From assembly GCA_965224525.1 (NCBI GenBank), contig OZ245050.1, positions 372,001 through 436,000 on the forward strand: DNA of 64,000 nt, written 5' to 3'. The notes under the pieces are model-generated. The model searched no databases. It was given only the letters and a program-made list of their open reading frames with translations, and had not been told where the DNA came from. The DNA comes from Granulosicoccus sp036478565 (lineage in GTDB: Bacteria; Pseudomonadota; Gammaproteobacteria; Granulosicoccales; Granulosicoccaceae). The position numbers and the translations under genes were made by a program. Positions within the stretch are counted from its first letter, which is position 1. Every line of letters begins with the position of its first letter. This document shows, one piece after another, positions 57,780 to 64,000 of this stretch.

Positions 57780-58727
57780 TTATTTGCGTCGGAAGCAGGC
57801 AGTGTTATCCAGCCAGGCGAGAATCGATTCAACAATGCGGCTGTCTATGGGTTGTTTTATCAGAGACGAATAACTCATCAGTGATGGTTCATTGAAGTCA
57901 GCTCTTAATATATGCGTCATATCCGGGATTGTAATTGCAGTTACTGTTTCGGGTAGTAATTCACGCAGCCGATCTGCATCCGTTGGCAGGCACTGTAAGT
58001 CTTTTTCACCGGCTACTGCAAGGGTTGGCAGAGACACGCTGATATGAATTTTCACCGGGTTCAGTGCTGCAATTTCGCGTAACCACTTCGCGTTGACTTT
58101 GCGAAACCCTTTACGGAAAAACGGTTTTTTGGACTCCCTGGCACGTTGAAAGTGCTTGCGCTGTTTCACTAATTGGTCTCCCTGTAAACGCAGTATCAAG
58201 CGGATGAACTTGCCGTAGACGCCCGGTAGTGTCGTGATGGTTTCCAGTGTCTGTCTGGCTTGCCGCTCAGTGACTGCCTGTAATGGTTCGAGAAAAGGGG
58301 CGAGCAAAATCTGACCGTTGACCGCTTTCCGGTCTGCAGCGATTTGCGGACAAATGATAGTGCCTTCGCTGTGGCCCAGTACACAGGTTATCTGAGAAGT
58401 GTCATCCAGCCGGGACGTCATGTAATTCAGCCATGCGCGGGCATCCGATACCAGATCGGTATGCCCGACGGCTGCATATTCACCTTCGCTGTCACCGCAG
58501 CCTCGTTTGTCATAGCGCAAGGTGTGGATGCCGGCGCTGGCCAGCTGTTCGGCCAGCGTATTGAAGAGATTAAGCTTGAATTTCTTGCTGTTTTGATTGC
58601 GGTCGTGCTGGCCGCTGCCGGCAATCAGCAGTATCGAGATTCCACTCGCAGCTCCGGTCGGGTGGCAAAGCGTGCCAGCGAGCTGGTGACCCTCATTGCT
58701 GATGGTGACTGATTCTTCTTTGCTCAT
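57780..58727 (-). CDS. Alpha/beta hydrolase
   Basis: 315 residues. Strand-loop motifs ISILLIAGSGQHDRN and TLRYDKRGCGDSEG precede the nucleophile elbow LGHSEGT (G-x-S-x-G, serine near residue 125). The acid and histidine lie near the end (AVAGEKDLQC, DMTHILR). No signal peptide. Resembles small peptidase S9/S33-like or esterase hydrolases; the substrate is unknown. It is convergent with the nucleoside hydrolase gene. Confidence 0.85.
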   Translation of the reverse strand: MSKEESVTISNEGHQLAGTLCHPTGAASGISILLIAGSGQHDRNQNSKKFKLNLFNTLAEQLASAGIHTLRYDKRGCGDSEGEYAAVGHTDLVSDARAWLNYMTSRLDDTSQITCVLGHSEGTIICPQIAADRKAVNGQILLAPFLEPLQAVTERQARQTLETITTLPGVYGKFIRLILRLQGDQLVKQRKHFQRARESKKPFFRKGFRKVNAKWLREIAALNPVKIHISVSLPTLAVAGEKDLQCLPTDADRLRELLPETVTAITIPDMTHILRADFNEPSLMSYSSLIKQPIDSRIVESILAWLDNTACFRRK

Positions 58728-58946
58728 GGACCGATTGGATGTTGTGCGACCATTCAGAAATATACCTGTGCGAGTTTACTCACGGAGCTTCATGAAAGAC
58801 TCCGTGACAGTGTTGCACGTGTAAGTCAAGACTACCCATTTTATCAGGACTGAAAACAGCAATACTAGCCCTTTGCCTAAGCGTAAGATGCTTTGCAAAC
58901 ATCCCACCGTGTGTACTCTTTACGTAACATACTCAGGGAGTATTCC

Positions 58947-61247
58947 ATGAAGAAATATCGCATCTGCCACGACGCCTTCCACTGCTTGATTTCTGGCAAA
59001 CGAGAAGATCCGGGCGTTATAAGACCTTCTTCTTGTTTGACTGCCTTACACCGTGTCTGTTTGCCGCTCGCGGTACTGATAGCAATGCCTGTCGCAGTCG
59101 CCGATACCGGGCTTGCATCGGATAATTTCCATGCAACAAAAACTTATGCAGGTGTTATCCAGGTAGAGGCCGAAAACCTGAGTCTGGATACCTATCTTGT
59201 TGAAGCAAGTGCCTTTTCTTCAGGAGGGCAAGTGATTAGCCTGCGAGGCGCAGGTTCCAACCATGGTGTCGGAAGCGGTACCTTTCGTGGTGCGGATGGC
59301 GACTACCTCATCACAGTAAACTACATGGATGAAAATGACGGTCTATCTTCGCTACAGTTTGAAGCAAAGGGCATAACTGTTGACAGCTGGACTCTCGACC
59401 AACGACTAGGGAACCCTTCTCCCGACCCGGACATACTGACAGCCCGTACTTTCGGGCCCGTGCATCTGGAGCAAGGCGACACCTACTCAATTGTTGGCGA
59501 TAAGGACGGTAACGAAGAAACCCGCGTTGATTTTATCCAGTTCATTCCGGCGAATGGTATTTATCAGGCGGAAGATGCAGTTTACTCATCGCACTTCAGT
59601 GTGAGAACAGGAAATCGCGGTTTTTCTGACAGGGGCTATGTGGATGCATTGCGCGACGGATTTATTGAATGGTCGGTTCACGTACCTGACAATGGCGACT
59701 ATTCACTGGATTTCCGCTACGCCTTTGGAGCCAATGGTAATCCGCAAGGCAAAAGACCTCTGAATATTTTTGCCAACGGCAAACTGGTGGCAAAAGAACT
59801 ACCGTTCAAAACTACATTAATATATAGCCGCTGGCAAAACCAGACGGCCATTGCTCGTCTTAGTAGTGGATGGAACACCATTCGCGCTGAAACCCCGCCT
59901 GCGCCAGCAGGCACTGATAACCTGATGGCTAACATTGATTATCTTTCAGTGTCAAAGGCCAGTTACCTGAATGCCAGAGGTTCATCCGCACCTGAACCCG
60001 ATGCCTACCACCCGGAATTTGGAGAGTCCGGCTACTCGGATTCGTACTACGGCCGGGTTGACCCACGTGGCGAGCGCAGCACACTGAACAAGTGGCTTGT
60101 AAAAAACCGTTTCAAGCAGTTCCCTCACCTTGTGGTTTCTGCAGAGTACATTAACGCCTATGATCTTGGTTTCGGTCGAAAAATGCACTGTCTTGAAAGC
60201 GCCTGCTATGTCGAGAATTTTCTCAATCCAGGCACCGGCAACGAGAAATTTGCTGCCACGGTAACGATGGAGAAATTACCCAGAGGCCTCATTGCATTTG
60301 GTGTTTACGATCCGGATGAAAAGCGCATCAACCAGATCGGGCTTGATTCAGAAGGCGCAAAATCTGTTCCTGAATCCTGCTATGCCTGTCATGGTGGTGG
60401 CAGTCATGCTGGTGCACCTCAGAAAGGCGTTCAATATCTACCCTGGGATATCGACCTGCTCGAAGAATGGCCAGGTCATGGGACTCTGGAATCTCAGGCA
60501 GAGAACTTTCGCAAGCTGAATCTAATTGCCAGCAAAGCGGCTGATCGATTCGACAACAAAAAAACGGAAATTACAACGCTGATTGATTCCTGGTACGGTG
60601 GCAATCCTGTTTCTGGTTCAGTATTCAACAGTAGTCCGTTTCATCAAATAGCGGGGCAAAAGCTGGTGCCAAAAGACAAAAGCAAGGAGTCCTGGTTTAC
60701 CGATGCGACAGGCTATCGTGACACTGCTGTTATCAGCGAGCGACGAGATCGGTACTTCGACGAGCGCTCGTTGTATGACAATATCTATACGAGCTACTGT
60801 CGCTCTTGCCACGTTGCCCAACGCTCACGTACTGACTGGAGTAATGCGCTCCCTTTCAACATTGCTGCATACAGGCGAGTTTGCGATACCCCGACAGTGA
60901 ATCAAACCATGCCGCATGCCGAATTAACAGACGATCGGTTCAGTAATGAATTGCATCAGTTTGTTCATGGTGATTCTTCAACTGCGAGGGAGATACTCTG
61001 CTCAGAGCCCCCACCGGTAACACCGGCGCTGATATCAGCCGGAGAAGCAGCGTTTTCCGGTTGTGCTGGATGCCACGATGCCGGGATGCCAGCTAGCAGC
61101 AAGGAGGGTGGGGATATATCTTGTTCTACCCAAGTGAGAGACGACCTGGAAATCATCAATAACCGAATGAGCGGGCTGACCCTCAGCGGGAAACAAGTTA
61201 CAGAGATTACGGCATATCTGAACTCATTTGATCAGTGTAATTTGTAA
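58947..61247 (+). CDS. Exported protein with CBM-like domains and three c-type haem motifs
   Basis: 766 residues; the ATG at 58947 follows GGGAG by seven bases. A long basic n-region and a hydrophobic segment ending near AVADT (about residue 52) suggest export. Two carbohydrate-binding (CBM6/malectin-like) domains follow (VEAENLSLDTYLVE, YQAEDAVYSSHFSVRTGN). The second half carries three CxxCH haem sites, CYACH (about 477), CRSCH (about 617) and CAGCH (about 705). A multi-haem redox protein acting on or near polysaccharide is plausible; the exact substrate is unknown. A hairpin follows the gene. Confidence 0.75.
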   Translation: MKKYRICHDAFHCLISGKREDPGVIRPSSCLTALHRVCLPLAVLIAMPVAVADTGLASDNFHATKTYAGVIQVEAENLSLDTYLVEASAFSSGGQVISLRGAGSNHGVGSGTFRGADGDYLITVNYMDENDGLSSLQFEAKGITVDSWTLDQRLGNPSPDPDILTARTFGPVHLEQGDTYSIVGDKDGNEETRVDFIQFIPANGIYQAEDAVYSSHFSVRTGNRGFSDRGYVDALRDGFIEWSVHVPDNGDYSLDFRYAFGANGNPQGKRPLNIFANGKLVAKELPFKTTLIYSRWQNQTAIARLSSGWNTIRAETPPAPAGTDNLMANIDYLSVSKASYLNARGSSAPEPDAYHPEFGESGYSDSYYGRVDPRGERSTLNKWLVKNRFKQFPHLVVSAEYINAYDLGFGRKMHCLESACYVENFLNPGTGNEKFAATVTMEKLPRGLIAFGVYDPDEKRINQIGLDSEGAKSVPESCYACHGGGSHAGAPQKGVQYLPWDIDLLEEWPGHGTLESQAENFRKLNLIASKAADRFDNKKTEITTLIDSWYGGNPVSGSVFNSSPFHQIAGQKLVPKDKSKESWFTDATGYRDTAVISERRDRYFDERSLYDNIYTSYCRSCHVAQRSRTDWSNALPFNIAAYRRVCDTPTVNQTMPHAELTDDRFSNELHQFVHGDSSTAREILCSEPPPVTPALISAGEAAFSGCAGCHDAGMPASSKEGGDISCSTQVRDDLEIINNRMSGLTLSGKQVTEITAYLNSFDQCNL

Positions 61248-61252
61248 CGATC

Positions 61253-61272
61253 GGGGCTTTGTTCTGAGCCCC
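61253..61272 (+). terminator. Possible terminator hairpin after the CBM/haem gene
   Basis: GGGGCT and AGCCCC form a six-base stem with an eight-base loop a few bases after the stop. The following run of T is weak (TGAATTTC), so efficiency is uncertain. Confidence 0.4.
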
Positions 61273-61407
61273 TGAATTTCTAATCCATGTGTTGCTAAAT
61301 AGCTATATATAATTACAGTTGTTCTGTAGAGCCTACATTCCCTGTGTAGATCAAAAGGTGCTTTGAGGCTATACTGACCGTCTCCATTGCATGACTTCGA
61401 GTATAAG

Positions 61408-61915
61408 ATGGATCTTTCGCAAAGCGCACAGGAGTTACCAAGGAAACACCGACTGTCGGTGGATGATTACCATCGTATGGGAGAGGCTGGCATACTCGCG
61501 GATGGAGTCCGCGTTGAATTGATCGAAGGAGAGATCATCGATATGACACCAATTGGCAGTCGCCATGCAGAACCCGGCGGTTTTGGGTGACTTCTCGGAG
61601 CCACAGCCGGATTTTGCGGTATTGAAGCCGCGTGATGATTTTTACATTGACTCTCATCCCCAACCAATGGATGTGTTACTGGTAGTGGAGGTTTCTGATT
61701 CTTCGTTGCGCTACGACCGGAAAATCAAAATGCCTCTTTATGCCAAATATGGCATGCCCGAAGCCTGGTTGATTGACTTGCAGGGTAGCACCCTAACGGT
61801 TCATCGTGACCCGCAGCCCGATAGCTATGGCGACGTACGAGTGCTTACCGATTTGAGCAATATTAGCCTTGCAGCTTTGGCGGATGTGAGTATTGATCTT
61901 TCGGCGTTTTTTTAG
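61408..61915 (+). pseudogene. Uma2-family gene with internal deletion
   Basis: The start, HRLSVDDYHRMGEAGILADG with VELIEGEIIDMTPIGSRHA, is a normal Uma2 N-terminus. At GSRHA it jumps, in another frame, to QNPAVLGDFSEPQPDFAVLK, LLVVEVSDSSLRYDRKIKMP and LYAKYGMPEAWLIDLQG. About 30 residues are lost at the junction, plus the frame. The C-terminal half keeps the catalytic Asp/Glu region but has no start of its own that fits. Confidence 0.8.
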
Positions 61916-62059
61916 CGGCATCACGATCAGATTGTTTTGCCTTGCGTCGTTCGAAAGTCAGAGTCTGTTCGGTGACACATTTCATCAGAATTCACCGCCC
62001 ATTAGAGACACTTTGCCCTGTCACAGTCATGGTCTCGATTAAAACCATGATGCCTGTCC

Positions 62060-63472
62060 ATGAAAGTTAAGATGATTCTGCCCGCACTGCTGGAGGCAGA
62101 AAACCCTGCCTGGCGGCCGATCAAATATTCCCTGTTCCCGCCATTGGGTCTTGCCACTCTGGCAGCTTTTTTGGATGAGAATGATGAGGTGGAGCTGATT
62201 GACCAGCATGTCGAAACGCTGCGTATTGATGACAGCCCCGACCTGGTTGTTATTCAGGTGTATATCACCAATGCGTATCGAGCCTACAAAGTAGCCGACA
62301 GTTATCGACGACGCGGCATCCATGTGGCACTGGGTGGTTTGCATGTCACTTCCTTGCCGGCGGAGGCATCTGCCCATGCAGACAGTTTGTTTATCGGGCC
62401 AGGTGAAGCCACTTTTCCCGAGTTTCTCAAGGACTTCCGCAGGGGCAAGGCCAAAGGGCTGTATGTATCATCCACTCGCAGCTTGATTGGCGTGCCACCG
62501 GTGCGGCGGGACTTGATAAAACGACAGTTGTATCTGGTACCAAACTCGATTGTGGTATCTCGGGGTTGTCCATTTCATTGCACTTTCTGTTACAAAGATG
62601 CATTTTTTGAAGGCGGCAAGTCGTTCTACACGCAGACAGTTGATGATGCGTTGCGCGAGATTGAAAGGCTTCCTGGCAAGCATCTGTATTTTCTGGATGA
62701 TCATCTGCTTGGGCATCAGCGTTTTGCCAGTAGTTTGTTTGATGGTATGCAGGGTATGGGGCGCTTGTTTCAGGGGGCCGCTACCGTTGATTCCATCTTG
62801 CGTGGTGACTTGATTGAAAAGGCAGCTGCTGCCGGATTGCGTAGTTTGTTTGTCGGTTTTGAATCCATCAATGAAGCCAACCATACAATGACGAAAAAGC
62901 ACCAGAATCTCAACCAACAATACAGTGAGGTTGTTCGTCGGCTGGATGACCTCGGTATCATGATCAATGGCAGTTTTGTGTTTGGTCTGGACCACGACAC
63001 ACCGGATGTATTTGAACGAACCGTCGACTGGGCGGTGGGGCAGGGCATCACTACGGCAACATTTCATATTGCCACGCCATATCCAGGTACCGGCTTTTAC
63101 AAGGAGATGTTGGCACAAGGGCGGATGACCAGTGATAACTGGAACCGGTTTGATACACGACAGGTGGTCTTCAAGCCAAAATCGATGAGCGAAAATCAGT
63201 TACTCGAAGGCTATCAGCGTTCCTATAAGCAGTTTTATTCCTGGAACAATATACTGAAGGGCAGTTCACAGCATGTTGCTGCCAAACACCGGTTGAAACA
63301 CTTTTTTTATGCGGCGGGTTGGAAGAAGTTCGAACCGGTCTGGGATGTCATGATTCGCAGTAAGCGGTTGGCTCTGATGACGCCAGTTCTGGAAGGGGTG
63401 CTGTCGAAAATCAGTCAACGAAGCGCCAGACGGGACACGTCGATTGCGCCTGCGAGCAGACTGGATACGTAA
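62060..63472 (+). CDS. B12-binding-domain radical SAM protein
   Basis: 470 residues. An N-terminal cobalamin-binding-type Rossmann domain (about 1-140: FPPLGLATLAAFLDENDEVE, HVALGGLHVTSLPAEA) is followed by the radical SAM domain with the cluster motif C170-x3-C174-x2-C177 (SRGCPFHCTFCYKD) and LYFLDDHLLG. Such proteins carry out methylations or rearrangements with S-adenosylmethionine; the substrate is unknown. The C-terminal 120 residues are helical and basic. The start is the ATG at 62060; it converges with the dipeptidase gene, one base apart. Confidence 0.88.
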   Translation: MKVKMILPALLEAENPAWRPIKYSLFPPLGLATLAAFLDENDEVELIDQHVETLRIDDSPDLVVIQVYITNAYRAYKVADSYRRRGIHVALGGLHVTSLPAEASAHADSLFIGPGEATFPEFLKDFRRGKAKGLYVSSTRSLIGVPPVRRDLIKRQLYLVPNSIVVSRGCPFHCTFCYKDAFFEGGKSFYTQTVDDALREIERLPGKHLYFLDDHLLGHQRFASSLFDGMQGMGRLFQGAATVDSILRGDLIEKAAAAGLRSLFVGFESINEANHTMTKKHQNLNQQYSEVVRRLDDLGIMINGSFVFGLDHDTPDVFERTVDWAVGQGITTATFHIATPYPGTGFYKEMLAQGRMTSDNWNRFDTRQVVFKPKSMSENQLLEGYQRSYKQFYSWNNILKGSSQHVAAKHRLKHFFYAAGWKKFEPVWDVMIRSKRLALMTPVLEGVLSKISQRSARRDTSIAPASRLDT

Positions 63473-63473
63473 T

Positions 63474-64000
63474 TTATTCAGGCAGGTTTTTTAATAAAAA
63501 GCGTTTTACATTGCCGCCCATCACCTTACGAATGTCTTCCTCGGAAATGCCGGCCTCCAGCATTCCCTCAACATAGAGAGGCAGGCCCGTTACATCGGTA
63601 TGTACTTTGACAGCACCGTCAAAATCCGACCCCAGAGCAACAAAATCTGCGCCTACCAGATCGATACTGTACTGAATGGCTTTTACTGTTGAAGCAACGG
63701 TAGAATCACAAGTAGCCGGTTTGAACATGGCAATGCCTATCAGGCCGCCGGAATCTGCAATTTGTCTGAGGTGCTTGTCTGCCAGGTTCCGAACTGTTTC
63801 ACAAGTTCCTTTTACGCCGGTATGTGAGCTAACCACTGGTTTGGTGCTGATCTTAAAGACATCATCGATGAGTGCAGGAGAGCTGTGAGCAATATCCACG
63901 ATCATGCTCTTTTCCTGCATCTTGATGATGACCTGCTTGCCGAAGTCTGTTAATCCTGCTTTGGAAACGCCATGGGCAGAACCACCCAGCTTGTTGTCGA
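63474..64000 (-). CDS. Membrane dipeptidase (renal dipeptidase family), C-terminal part
   Basis: The frame is open to the window edge, so the N-terminal half lies outside. Visible family motifs: AGLTDFGKQVI, MIVDIAHSSPALIDDVF with the zinc-ligand His, PVVSSHTGVKG with a second ligand, VALGSDFDGAV and the C-terminal MGGNVKRFL. Zinc peptidases of this family cleave dipeptides, including some with D-residues. The start of the gene cannot be seen. Confidence 0.9.
   Translation of the reverse strand, partial: DNKLGGSAHGVSKAGLTDFGKQVIIKMQEKSMIVDIAHSSPALIDDVFKISTKPVVSSHTGVKGTCETVRNLADKHLRQIADSGGLIGIAMFKPATCDSTVASTVKAIQYSIDLVGADFVALGSDFDGAVKVHTDVTGLPLYVEGMLEAGISEEDIRKVMGGNVKRFLLKNLPE

Overview
The window reads as a chromosomal segment of a gammaproteobacterium-like organism. 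Base composition is roughly even, genes are preceded by Shine-Dalgarno sites, there is an FNR/Anr-type promoter, and the families present (RES/Xre, BrnTA, AbiE, RHS, gammaproteobacterial-style Csm and Cas1/Cas2) fit that group. No rRNA, tRNA, insertion sequence or origin was recognised, so the taxonomic call rests on family resemblance only.

Layout. 1-5.4 kb is ordinary chromosome: an ArsR regulator, a tandem universal stress protein with an FNR-type promoter, a small membrane protein, an alkaline phosphatase and a membrane beta-propeller protein. 5.5-10.4 kb is an RHS polymorphic toxin gene interrupted by one in-frame TGA, followed by a candidate immunity gene. 10.6-15.3 kb is a graveyard: a frameshifted DUF222-HNH gene, an FG-GAP/thrombospondin-3 remnant, a VapBC pair with a broken toxin, a Fic tail, an intact HTH-MNT/HepT toxin-antitoxin pair and a truncated Xre gene, with a short repeat on both sides. 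15.4-17.9 kb holds an AAA+ ATPase and a small unknown gene.

18.2-36.1 kb is the centrepiece: a type III-A CRISPR-Cas locus on the minus strand. In transcription order it has a small Cys-rich protein, cas6, a CARF protein of the NE0113 family, cas10 (HD and GGDD both present), csm2, csm3, csm4, csm5 (with a C-terminal extension), a CARF-HEPN ribonuclease, a CARF-HEPN protein fused to a Csx16 domain, cas2, cas1, a second Cas1-like gene without a visible active site, a second cas2, and then at once an array of 46 repeats and 45 spacers. Intact HD and GGDD motifs plus three CARF proteins imply cyclic-oligoadenylate signalling, with the Csx16 fusion as a possible built-in off-switch. At least eight spacers read, all on the same strand, as pieces of pentapeptide-repeat genes. 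crRNAs made from the minus strand would be antisense to those mRNAs.

36.3-56.8 kb is a second defence and toxin-antitoxin island: MerR plus a VIT/VWA protein, two RES/Xre modules, three VapBC-type modules (one broken), BrnTA, a Uma2 nuclease, a SWIM-SNF2 helicase, a NERD-helicase, a frameshifted TM0106 nuclease-helicase, a nucleotidyltransferase pair and a DUF3883 protein. Between them lie fragments of hipA, abiE, fic, GNAT, an AAA ATPase and a second TM0106 helicase. From 56.8 kb to the end metabolic genes return: nucleoside hydrolase, alpha/beta hydrolase, a secreted CBM/haem protein, a broken Uma2 gene, a B12-binding radical SAM protein and a partial membrane dipeptidase.
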